A stretch of 64,000 bases of DNA, taken from assembly GCA_018398765.1 (NCBI GenBank), contig JAHBMJ010005182.1:64001-128000 (forward strand), written 5' to 3'. Positions 36,481-48,049 of this stretch are shown piece after piece. This stretch comes from Chromera velia (taxonomy: Eukaryota > Sar > Chromeraceae). Position 1 is the stretch's first letter, and every line of letters starts with the position of its first letter. The notes beneath the pieces were generated by a model. The model saw nothing but the letters and a program-made list of their open reading frames with translations. It was not told the origin of the DNA and made no database searches. Both the position numbers and the translations under genes were made by a program.

Positions 36481-39400
36481 GTATGGCATCTTACATGCAG
36501 GAAACATCGACAGACTAACTGTTCGTATGACTGTGGATTTGTTCTTTACAAAGAGCCACTACTTTCAAAGAGGGGAATACATCGTCTCCACGATCTTTTC
36601 AGGCATTTCAGGCAAGTGCAATAATTCAAAGCACTCCCATTTGCTTTTGCGTAATGACGATTTCAGTCTTCCTATCCTATCGTTCGAACAAGCATCTGGC
36701 AACTGCATGTTCCCGGGCTGCTCTTTTCTTACCCACCTCTTGCGTCATCTCATTGATCGAAATGAAATTTCCTTTAATATTTGGAATCGATCTTACAATT
36801 TGTGACCGTATCTCTTCATATCTCTTCTGATTGAAAGAGAATCTTTCTCAGGGTGTCATTTCTAGTCTCTTTACATTTTTGTTATATGTTGTTGGGAGGT
36901 GCTAGCTTGCACGGTGACCCAGCTGTCCTATGACTGATGGCTGCTGAAGGCGCCGAGTGTCTGTCCTCTGCAAGTTGTGACAGTGCCACTGCGATTGTCA
37001 TCATTCAAAATATTCGATTCAACACTTGATTTTTTTTGTTTCTTATGTCTCTACTGAGTTTTGTGCTGTGATCTAATTTGGAGTCACTGACGCATAAGCG
37101 GCGTGGCCCTAAAAAAATATAAAGTGCGCGGCAGGGCGCACGCGCACGAATTGAGGCGGTGCGGCATACGGCAGCTCCTAGGCGGTGGCATACATATTAT
37201 CGTGGCCCCAGAAATTGGCCCTTCCTATATTCTACCGGCATTGAGTTTAACACGCGGCGAGCTATGTACAGAAATTAAGCTTAGCCGATTATGTGACAGT
37301 CCATACGCTGATTTTGACCACGGTTTTCCACAGAAATTCAAAATTGAAAGACTTTTAGAAGACTTGAAATTTTAGAAAGTCTTTCGGCAACTCAAAATTG
37401 AACATCTCACCGCGATACCTCGAGGATCCAATACTCACGGAATTGAACCTTTGAGTTGAACTTCGAACAGTCTGACCTTTATGAACCTTCTGACAGCTTC
37501 CAAGCCTCTACCAGCTTACTTCTTTCATACTCCTGCTTATAGAAAGCATCTGTACGCATACCTAGCCTCACCTTCCTTACTCTAGCCAACTTGCATCACT
37601 GCCATCCACTCCTGGCAGTCCAAGCCACAACTTCACCTCGCTATCACTTAGCCGTCTCCTTTCCAGGACAGCTAGCAACAGTCACTCTCTCTAGCCTCAC
37701 TCTACTCCCAGATATCCAAGAGCTACAGAGGAGCTACTGGCTGTATCCTAGTGCCAACCCAGCCTAGAACACTTGCATTCACTTGTATGTGTCCCACTTT
37801 TTTCATTGCAGAATACCTCTTTCACTCTGCGGGTGTTTCTTAAGAGGCATAAATAATATTCGCTGCTTCTGAATATGTCAGTGTTTTTCTGGTTAAGAGT
37901 GGAGAGCTACTCAGTGCAGCAAGAATATTGAATGGAACTGTAGAATGGTCAACTTAACAAAGGGTGAAGGGGAAGACTGCATCTGTCGCGCGCTGTCTTC
38001 GAACGCAGAAAAGAGCACGTAGAGGTGGTTGAACTTCTGTCTTGAAGTCTTCTCTCTGAGGCATGAGATGCGGCTGCGTCGAGCGGTCTGCTTTTCATTG
38101 TGACGATGCGAGCGAAAGTAGTGTGGGAGAGGATGATTTCTATACAGAGTGGAAGTCAGTCTTTGCTGCGGCATATGGTACAAAAGAGCTACTCCTAGAG
38201 GAAACCAGCTCGCGGGCCATCCTCCAGCTAGCTCCACCCAAGCAGTGCAGTACAGTGCGGACACCCAGCAAGAGGTCCCTAAGCTTTCTGGTTGACCTGT
38301 TAAGTGGCTGTCACACAGGTTGTTGCTCTTTATACCGTAGAGCTCCTTCAATTTCTTTTGCATTAGTATTGAGAGCTGTGCCTCTATCTACTCAGATTCT
38401 ACTAAAAAGTCCCAACCCTATGATTTTCGAAACAATTTTTGACTTCAGTTCCAGCTTATAAGACTATAATTACACTAGCATCGAATATAATTAAAAACAG
38501 ATAAAAAAAAGAAACAGGGCAAATCTAATTAAGTGTAAATTTTATAGGGGATTCTAAAGGGAAGAAGAAGTAAAGAAAAAAGATGGAAGGGGGTTATAGC
38601 AAGAAGGTAAAAGGTACGAGGAAAGAATGAGAAGGCCTTAAAGGCTTTCTTACAATCAATTAAAATTAGTCTAGAAATTAGTAGTAAAATTAGAATATTG
38701 ATAGCTTTAATTTGATGCTATCAAAAAGTCCAAGCAATGAGATTAAAACCCTTACTAGTATGTCTATATATTAATTACTTTGTTAGTTATGTTTCAGATT
38801 AGAAATCAATCTAGTAATGCAATCGATCTAGTTTGTCCTTTCCTCGTCAAACTAGAGAAAAAAAGTTCCAAGAAAAGCTGAATTATTAATTTTTAAGTGG
38901 GTGTGATCCTAGAGACTCAGACCTGGCTACCACACTTTATCACACGGTGCTTGCGCTGGAATCATGGCTGGATAAATCTAGAGATAAATGCGGATTATAC
39001 AAAAAAGAGTTCCACCTAGAATTCTACTAAAGAAGACAAACAATTAACCCTTTTAGAGACTTTCTGACAGGAAATATAGCAAAAAATGAATTATGGCTGC
39101 ATGTCTAGACTCTAGACCTATAGATGTGGACTAATGCCGGTGTGGACCACTGAACCTGTTTTGGATATATATTAATTCTTGAAAACAAGGTATATATGAC
39201 GACTTATATATAGATGATGACGAGTAGAAAAAGTCGCGGAGAGCGACTTCCTAGAGCCGTTGTGGCTTCTATGTCATGAGATGAATTGGTGTGCAGGAGC
39301 ATTGAGAGTTCGCATGTTTTTAAACAATCAAAGTCTTTCTTTCCAGCTCGCCTCAGGACATTGAGATTGAGTGCAAGCATGTTCATCGACGCGCATTGTA

Positions 39401-39960
39401 TGGCTCATGCTCCGTCTACCTGCTATGCATCTGTGCTCTGTGTGCACATGTGGCAATGGCTCAAGGTGTATGATGGCGCGCTTGTCTGCGGCTTGTAATG
39501 ATGGTGTAGTAGCGATGCAATCCTGTCATTTTTACCCTGATTCACCTCACCCCCCAAGAAGGTGGAGGTAGTCGTGAAACCTTCGAGTAACCTTACTTGC
39601 TCTACCCTTTTCTCGTTCGTTCCTCTTTGGTGTGTTAAACTTTGTATGTGTATGTATGTGTCTGTCTTTTTCCATGAACAATCAACTGTGGGGATGTTTA
39701 ACGCTTTGTAATGAAAAACTAGCTATTCTGTCAGTCTAGCTCCTCACTGATCCCCATGTTTTTTGCTCATGAAGATCGTGTTCATCCGTTCCCTGCATTG
39801 CCCTTGGCGGCTGTCTGTCGAGATGGATCTGTCGCTACCTTGGGTGGTGTACGCTGGGCGAAGTGATGATTTATCTTCGTAAGCTAGGCTTCTGCGTACC
39901 CCCAACTTCTCACACTGTCTGCTTCTGTTCTCTCTTCCTCTTGTCTTCCTCTCTGGGCAC
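36481..39960. other. AT-rich region without supported genes
   Basis: Open frames of 90-150 codons occur (for example 37103-37375 and 38363-37911), but none resembles a known domain or shows a splice chain. A C-rich stretch at 37440-37770 differs in composition from its surroundings. Probably decayed transposon DNA, given what lies on both sides. Confidence 0.45.
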
Positions 39961-39969
39961 TACGAGAAG

Positions 39970-40620
39970 TCTATAAACAAAGTTTTTGATATGAAAAAAA
40001 TATGTTTCCAATTGGTTCTAATTGGATTCCAATTGAAAAATTTCTAATTCAAAACGTATATGATTTCCAATCAGAAAATTGGATTTCCAATTAGAAATCT
40101 AGGGGTAATTTTCAAAAAAAAAAAAATGGTCATTTTCACTTTTTTGTTGTTTGTTTTCATGTAAGAAATGTGTAGCTCCCTAGTGTTTTTGTATACCTAT
40201 GTATCCCCACTATGGTTGTGATTCTTGTGGGGAAAAAAATAAATTGGTCCAGAGAGCTTTTTTTTGTTTGTTTTTTTGTTTAAAAATTACCCCTACTTGG
40301 AAATCCAAATTTCCAATTGTATTCTTTTAAGGTTTAATGTTTATATAAAGCTAATTGGTATTCAAATTTGAAATCTTTGAGTTTTTAAATGTTTATGCAC
40401 AAAAATACAACTTTGTACACTAAGTTTTTCAAATAGAAAAAAGTGTTTCCAAATTGTTCCGATTCCCAGCCTCCGAATTGGGAATTTGGGATTCCAAATT
40501 CCTAATTGGGCATTCCAATTGTCCCAATTACTCCCAAATGCGATAGGGATGGTAGCAGTAGTCCCTTTAGCCTTCCCCAATTACTAAATTTCGGTTACCA
40601 AATTGATGGTAACCAAAAGC
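39970..40620. repeat. TTCCAATTG-rich repeat cluster with inverted GGGGTAATTTT core
   Basis: Many TTCCAATTG/CAATTGGAA units on both strands. GGGGTAATTTT at 40102-40112 is opposed by AAAAATTACCCC at 40282-40293, so the 40000-40330 part can fold back. A direct repeat links the start of the cluster (AAGTTTTTGATATG near 39981) to a similar segment near 40420 (AAGTTTTTCAAATAG), suggesting two related copies in tandem. Confidence 0.6.
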
Positions 40621-40699
40621 CTTCTGAGAAGGGCCGGTAATTACTCCTAACAGCACAGTGTAAAACCTGCTAATAGCCTAGCTACCATTTAATTTACTT

Positions 40700-42044
40700 T
40701 CGATTAAAATGATTGGGATATGCATTCAAACTCCAGTGCATATTTATGTACACATTGCAGTGTGCCATGCAGAAGTTGCGAGTGAACGTGGCACTGCAAG
40801 TTGCGGTCGTTTGAGCGCGTTGAACTTCAAGCATATAACATGCAGTTGGAAGACCATGCAGTGCAAGCTCTTGCGACACTTTATTAATGGAATATGCATA
40901 ATTGAATTTAATTCACTGGCAAGAAATCGGAAGGTACAGAAAGGGCACTGTACCAATTCAAAGGCGAACGACACGCGTAAGACCTCCGTGGGGGCAAGGC
41001 TGTGCATGCGCGCGCCAGGCGTTTGATCGCGCTGAGAGATTGATTGAAAAGCCAACTTACACAAGAGACGAAGTTCTCTGTTGGGCAATTCGAGGGGGCA
41101 GGATACTGAAGACCTATCGCACGGCAGGAAGGACAGACAAGGCTGGAGTTTGCATGGACCTGAGCGGACACTGCTGTCAGCATGAAGTCGTGCGCGCGCT
41201 CTCTCTCTCTCCGTGTTTGTGAAGTTGCGGCTGTGTCTGCTGATCAGTCTGTCTGTCTGGTGACCTTGCGGGTCTGTTTTTGTTTGAATGAGCAGAGACA
41301 CACACTCACTGAAGGGGCTCTTTGCATGCCTCCTCATGAAACTCGACCTGCCCGGCCTACCTCCCTGCCTGCGTTCATTTATTTCCACTGTGATCGTACC
41401 GGTCTGTCAGGCTGTCCTGAATCAAGTGCAAAGTCTCGTCTGTCTGGTCACTCACGCGACGGGGGGCTGAGTCCACCGAGCTGCATGCCCACGATTGGAG
41501 CTGCCCGACGATCCCCCCCTTCCCCACTCTACCACCCACCCCGATCTCATCTCAGCAGTACATGTCTGAGGAAAAAAAAAAAGGCTGTTCGAGAGCCGTC
41601 TGCCTTGACAGAAAACAAATGCGGAAAACGACTGCTCGAACCAAAAAAAAAGCAAAGGAGCGAATCACTCCACGCAGAGCTCAAGTTTCCTTTCCTTTCC
41701 ACCCATCTCTTTCCTTTTCACAGGTCTGTCTGCGTCGTTCTCCCTTCTTCACGCGGGCGCGCAACTCTGTCTGTCTGTGTGACGCCCGCCGGGTTTTCTC
41801 CTCTTCCTTCAACGCAAGAATTAAGCCGTTTCTTTTTGTTGGCGTCACTTGTGTGACAACAACACAAACGAAAAGAATTTCTCCAACCCCAACCCTAGCC
41901 CCAACCCCCCCCCTCAGCCTTCGACAGTCAAGACGACAGAGTGTGGACAGAGAAGAGAGAATCAAGCAGAAGGGAGGGAAAGAAGGCAGCAACAAAAGAG
42001 CAGGGGGGGGGGGGAGGGGGGGCCTTCCTCCTGTCGATAGGTCA

Positions 42045-42076
<32 letters not shown>

Positions 42077-42724
42077 GAGAAAGAAAGAGAGAAAGAGAGA
42101 AAGCGGGAAAGAGAGAAAGAAAGAAAGAAAGACAGACAGACAGACAGACAGACAGAAAGAAAGAAAGAAAGAAAGAAAGAAAGGTAGGGGGACGGAAGGA
42201 AAGAAGAAACAAGTTGCCTCACAGAGGAGAAAGACAAAGAAAAAACGGCCCATCCAAGCAAAAGTAAAGAGAGTAGGAAAGATTCAAAAGCCCCGATGCA
42301 AGCAGAGGCAAACAACAACAACAAACAAAAAAGGAACGTACAAACAAAGGGAACAGCAAAGTGATCGAATGGATCCACATCCATGCAAATACATCTATCC
42401 ACGCACCGAACGACCCATTCATCCATGCATCGATCAAGTCAAGAAAGGAGAAACCAATGACGGCCTCCCCTCCCTTTCTGAACATGCGATTGCCAGCCCT
42501 TGCAAGCCGCTGACTGGCTGACTGGTTGCATGCACACACGCAAATACTTGGGGGAAAAGGCCATCTGCCCCGTCTCCCTCCCTCCACACAACATTTTCGT
42601 ACAGACTCAAATGCCTGTCGACACCCCCCTGCCCCACCTGCCCCTTTCCATACATCACATGCAACAGAAAGAATCATTCAATCCACACCTCTTCTCTTCC
42701 CTTCTCTTCCTCCACCCACTTCTC

Positions 42725-42763
<39 letters not shown>

Positions 42764-42936
42764 GACAACACAGAGAGAAGGCAACAGAGAGGTAGGAGAC
42801 GCTTGTCCGCACCTCCACTCCAGTCAAGTCCTCCGGAGGCACTTCCCCTTCCCAACATCCCACCCCACCCCACCCCCAGTCACCTCCTTCACCTCCCCTC
42901 CCTCTCTCTGTTCTCTTCCCTCCCTTCTTCATCCAT
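40700..42936. other. Microsatellite-rich spacer
   Basis: No supported gene. Contains a long GAAA-type array with an internal GACA block (42043-42185) and an AAAG array (42726-42762). Frames of up to 319 codons here are Lys/Arg/Glu strings encoded by these repeats and are not credible proteins. The part next to 42937 probably includes the 3' untranslated region of the TPR gene. Confidence 0.55.
42043..42185 (+). repeat. Compound GAAA/GACA microsatellite
   Basis: Interrupted GAAA units, a pure GACA block near 42131-42156, then GAAA again. Such a compound order suggests successive slippage episodes. Confidence 0.95.
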
Positions 42937-45492
42937 TCACTTTTGAAGGAACTTGACCAGCCCCGCCGTCAGGAGTGCCCCCCCAACGAACGCACCCAGG
43001 TGGGACCCGATCAGAACGAACGCCCGACGCATCCACAGAGACGCTGTGTCCTCCTCGTCCTGTCCCCTCAGCGAACCCCCTGCCATCATCAGCTTCTTCG
43101 AGGCCTCTCCTGCTTCCTTCTCCCTCTCCGCGACCCCCGAGACAAGCCCGAGCTGTCCAACCTCAGAAACAGACCGGGAGGGCTCCACTGGGACTGCAGG
43201 CAGGCCAACACAATCATTCAATCATTCAATCAATCAATCAATCAATCAGACAGGGAGGGAGACGGTCAGAGAGACAAAGGGGGACGCAAAAGATCTTCCC
43301 ACAGGGAAAGGTCAGTTGTTTTCTCGCGGCGAGGAAAAGGAAGAAAAAGGACGCAGGGGGAGGGGTCCGAGGAAGTTCGCTCTCGCAGATATAAGATCAG
43401 TCTCCACTCTCTTTGCTGCTCGAACCACAAGCAATTGATAACAGATACCGGCAGAAAGAAGAGGAAGCCAGAGACGGACAGACAGAGAGAGAGACAGAAA
43501 GAGAGAGAGAGAGACTCACTGTGGTCCTGAGGCATCGGTGTGATGGTCGTGTCGGTCGGCAGAGACTGATGCAGGAGGCCCATGATGCCCCCCCCACCGT
43601 TGCCCCCCGCACCTCCACCCCGCGCCTGCTGGCCTGCAGGGGGTGCAATCTGACGCTGCGCTTGATGTTGTCTCCCTGTGTGAGTGGCAGTAGGGGGGAA
43701 GAGCGGAATCGGGGCAATCCCGCGTTGGAATTCCTCTGCGAATCCCGTCGCTCGGAGACTTCGCCGCATGAGTCGCTCAAACGCCCTCGCCTCTTCATCG
43801 TCATCTGACCGCTCTGCACCGAATAGACCGTCTCTCTCTGTATCCGTCCCCCCTGCCGCTCTCCTGTTTGCTCCCCCGTTGCCTCCAGTCGAGTAGCGGG
43901 TCGTGCGGGCTTTCTTGGTCGGTTTTCTCTCAGTGTCAGAGTTATCCGACTCACCCCGGCCACGTTCGTCGGCAGAGTCGGCAACTAGAAGATCACCCCC
44001 GACACCCGACTCGGCCCCTGGGTCAGCTGCCACCAGGCCGTCGGATGTTTCGAATTGAGTGCGGAGACGGGTCATGGCGTGGGCATGTGCTCCACCAGAG
44101 GGTGCGCCCATGTGGGGCGACGCCGCACCCTGACCGGAGTGGGAGTTGGGGGGGAGACGCTTGGCGGCTCTGCTGGCGGACTCCAGTCGCTCCTGAAGGG
44201 CAACGAGAGAGAAGGGGGGGGGAGCAATGGACGTCGGGACAGGATATGCGAAGAGGGGCAGAGAAAGGAAAGTTGGGGACAACGGTGCCCATACAGAAAG
44301 GCCCCGCAGTGGAAAAACGAAAGACACATAGAGAACAGGGCAGTAACAGAGAAGAAGGGGAAAAGGCATAAAAAGAGGACCACCGGCAGGTATCCAGAAA
44401 AAGGGGGAGAAAAGGGCTGTGTGACAAGAAGAGATCAAGGACGAGAACAAAAGAGAGCCAGCAGTTCTGAAAAAGAATTAATTGCCAAAATCAGCGATGA
44501 TCAAACTTACACCAATTTGCGCATGCAAGTGAAAGGAAGGAGAAGGAAGAAGGTCGATAGGGACACCCAAGGCATGCACAGAGAGAGAGAGAGAGAGAGA
44601 GTCCCGGTCCAGCAAGAAGACGAAAAAGGAACGAGCGGAGAAAAACGGAAGGTCTCCCTCTCTCCTTTCTTCTCTTTGCATCCACCCACCCACCCACCCA
44701 TTCACTCTATCTATTTCTCACCGACCCTGTTCAGTTTCAGTTCTTTGCGGATCTCAGAGGAGAGTCCCTTCTTCTTGTCGCTGCCGTGCAGTCTCAAGGC
44801 CTGCATCCATCCATCCAGCCAGCCAGCCATACAGACAGACAAACCAGGCAGGCAGGTACCTCTTTTCTTCTATTGGAGAGTCGCAACACAGCGACAAAAA
44901 AAACGACACACACCATCACACACACAGACAGATAAACAGAGAGAAAGAGAGAGATGCCGCAGGCCTGCCTCCTCGCTATTCTTCCACGCACGTACTCAAC
45001 GACCCAATCACTCACTCACTCTTTGGACATTCCACTTCCCACCCTGCTTCCTGCCCCTAGCACCCCATCAACCACTGACGCCAGAACAAACAAACGAACA
45101 AACGAGCAGACGGACCTTCCGAAGAGTCGCGTCTGCTTCTCTGAAGTTCCCGAGGCGGGAGTGAATCTGGCCGTGGACGTAAAGAGCTGCATCCAACAAA
45201 ATTAAGAAAGGAGACGCACGCACATGCATGGAGAGAATGAATGAAGCAGGAGATCGATCACACTCAGGCGGAAAAGAACGGGTCCTTCGCTGAGCGAAGG
45301 GGGGGGCATCGGTCTCTTTCATCCTGTCTATCTGTCTGTCTGCCTGTCTTCTTCCCTCTTCCCTTCCGTTTTTTTCTGTTCGCTCCCTGACTTAAACAAC
45401 TCCCGTTCCACCCTCTTCATTCTCCCAGTCGCAGTTTGACAAATCACGTCACAGCTGGAGAAGAAATGTTAGTCTTCTCTCTTTCTCCCTCC

Positions 45493-45532
<40 letters not shown>

Positions 45533-47440
45533 TTCGCCTGTGTGTGCACGCTCACCTCGAGCATTCGCGGGGTCGTAGCGCAGAGCGAGGAGGCAGTTGT
45601 GCAGTCCCCTGTCGAGGTCATCAAGCGCCAGGTGGCAGGCAGCGGACTGGAGACAGATCTTGCTCAGGGCCTGTAGACAGAACAGCAGGCAAAGAAGGTC
45701 GGGCAGGCAGAGGGTTTGCATTGAAAAAAATGATGTCTCGTCTTCTATTCTGTAGACGGGCGGATAGACTCTTTAAGAATACAAAATACGGCAGTTTTCT
45801 GTTTCTTCCTCTCTGAATGCGACCACCCACAGACCCCCAGCCTCTTCAGTTCAGGGCCACGCGGCGGCAAAGGCACGGTCACTGACTGGTTGACTGACTG
45901 ACAATTTTGACTTTTGCAAGGTCGTGCTTGGCGTAGGGGACAGATCGGAGTGCCTTCTCGAAGAGCCACGCTGCCTGCTTCAGATCCTCTGCTCATACAA
46001 GGCAAGGGCAGAAGAGAAACACAAGAAAGCAACAGCAACGACAGAAGAAGGAAGTGATGGAGGAAAGAAATCAGGAAACAAGCCAAGCCTGAACGGAAGT
46101 ATATCAAAAGCAAGCACTGTGATCAAAATCAAAAGGAGAACTGCAAAGACCAAAGAAAGAGAAATCGTTGTACGAGGGCAAAGCATCCGAACACAGAAGT
46201 GAAGGGAGGACAAGATCACCAGCCTGTGCTTCAGATGGAATGTCTAAAGAAAGCGCAAAACCACCCACAAAACTCTTTTTTTTAGCTTGCAAGAGTCCCC
46301 CTTTTCCCTGTTTCTCCCACAACCAAATCTTCCTTTTCCCCTCCCTGACTCACTCTCAGCCACCAGCCGCTCGCCCTCAGACCTCAGCCCTTCAATCTCA
46401 GTCAGCACCTCTGCCTCCAGATCCTGCAGGCAGGCAGAACAGAGAGGGAGGGAGGGACGTTGCAACAAGTGGCAAGAGGAGAGACACACTCGATCTGTCC
46501 CACCCTGTGGGACTCTTTTCTTTTGTGCACTATGTGACGTGCGCGCGAACGCATACACACACAAACATAGAGAGAAAGGAAGGAGGGAGGAACAGAAAGA
46601 GGGAGAAAGGGGAGGAGAGACTGGAGGGCACCTCTGACCTTTCTGACATCATCTCTGTTCAAGAAGCCCCGACCGAACTGCAATCAAACAATGGAGACGA
46701 GCAGTGAATGAAAATGAATCCGAATTGAAGAAACAGCTCAGTCGGTCCGTCAGTCTCTCAGGGAGGCCGGAAGGACTGAACAGCAACCAAAGAAAACAAA
46801 GATCAGCGAAGCAGAAGGAGTTCTGGGTCTTCCTGAAAGGAGGCGTGGGTTCTTTTCTGGTTAAGCAAAAAGTCCGGGAGGGCAGCGTAGCACTGCGAGA
46901 ACTTAGATAGATAAGTAGAGCGCTGCTGAAAATTCGGGTCCCAACAGCGAACTTAGAGTGGTAACAGAATTAAAGAAACCACAGCGGCCATTTGAAAGGC
47001 ATACAGCGGCAAGACTGTCAGACAAAGAGTGAAAGAAACGAGAGTGATCAAAAGACCTACGAACGAACGTTGAAGTCCACCTCCACGATCCCGTCTCCTC
47101 GTTCCTTTACCACAGTTCCGGGGCCGTATCTGATCAGAGCAGTAAGGGAAGAGATTCGCACAGGCATAGGAAGAGGTTTGCATCTCATGTGAATAGACTT
47201 TGTCCTCTCCTGTCTGGCTTTCTTTCTTCTTCAAGTGTGTGATTTCTGTTGCACGACTGGAAAAGAAGAAAAGAAAGAGCAGCAGAAGAAAAACAGTTTG
47301 CGAAAATTAAAGACTCACCCAGTGACAACTTTTGTCCCTTCAGAAAGCCACACTGCAGTGTCTTTTCGAGACTTGAGACCAGCAAGATCATGAATCAGGC
47401 TGGGAGTGTGTACGGGACTGAAAGTTGGATGGAGTGCCAT
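42937..47440 (-). CDS. TPR protein with C-terminal membrane anchor (10 exons)
   Basis: Exons in coding order: 47440-47319, 47129-47069, 46677-46639, 46423-46354, 45988-45912, 45670-45556, 45186-45116, 44800-44726, 44192-43520, 43193-42937. All are GT-AG with consistent phases, giving 519 aa. Residues 40-74 form a compact YGPGTVVKERGDGIVEVDF...FGRGFLNRDDV module I do not recognise with certainty. Residues 98-210 are tetratricopeptide helices (AAWLFEKAL; LDRGLHNCLLALRYDPANARAL; LGNFREADATLRKAL), arranged as in FKBP-type co-chaperones that bind Hsp90/Hsp70 tails, but without a PPIase domain. Residues ~211-435 are acidic, Gly-rich and probably disordered. The last ~30 residues contain one hydrophobic helix (FVLIGSHLGAFVGGALLTAG), so the protein may be tail-anchored in ER or mitochondrial outer membrane. 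A further ATG at 47503 is in frame; 47440 is preferred for context only. It diverges from the gene at 48050. Confidence 0.82.
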
Positions 47441-48049
47441 CGCGCTGCGGCTTCGGAAGAAAGGAGAAGAACAAAAACGCTGCGGTTCCTTGTCAGTCAG
47501 CAAGTCAATCGGTCACACGGAAACAAAGATCACCTACGCCTTTCTACTCGATAGAAGTCACTGAAGCACGTGGTGATGGCGATCACAACGTTTGGACTCA
47601 GGATCTGGTCGATCAACTGCGCAATACTGCGCAAGCTGTGGTTGAGATTCGGAGTTTGAGCGGCGCTCAGTGCAGAACTCGCGGCGCGGTCCGGCCCCCG
47701 CGCCCGCAGGCGGCCGGGCCCCGGCGGTCTCAACCTCGACTTGCATGCGTATCGGTGTCGTATCGGTTCAGACTTCAAGAAACTGCATGTCAGAATCGAC
47801 CCATGTTCACGTGCAACAGTCACTTGAACGGATTCGGATCGACGACTTGATGCGTACAATGGAGTTGCGGGAAGTGTACATAGAAAGACAAGAGATGAAG
47901 GAAGGCCATCGATCATATCTCCAGATGAAGAGTGATATCGCGCACTGCCAGGGCGGTTTTTTTGCGCGCCTGTTGCGTCAAGGGCAAGGACCTCGAATTG
48001 CAACAGTCAGACTGAGCTTCTCCGACTAAGTGTTGTTCGGCCTCTCAAG
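47441..48049. promoter_or_regulatory. Divergent upstream region, TPR and giant coiled-coil genes
   Basis: About 610 bp between the two start codons, the likely bidirectional promoter and leader region. It includes a GC- and CpG-rich block at about 47670-47740 that stands out from the flanking DNA. No TATA box was recognised. Confidence 0.45.

Noticed and set aside
37103-37375. 90-codon frame in AT-rich island
   Set aside because: Reads smoothly but matches no family I know and has no neighbouring splice-compatible exon; likely chance.
41562-42521. 319-codon open frame and opposing 190-codon frame
   Set aside because: Both are translations of GAAA/GACA repeats and purine tracts, giving Lys/Arg/Glu or Phe/Leu/Ser strings without domain content.
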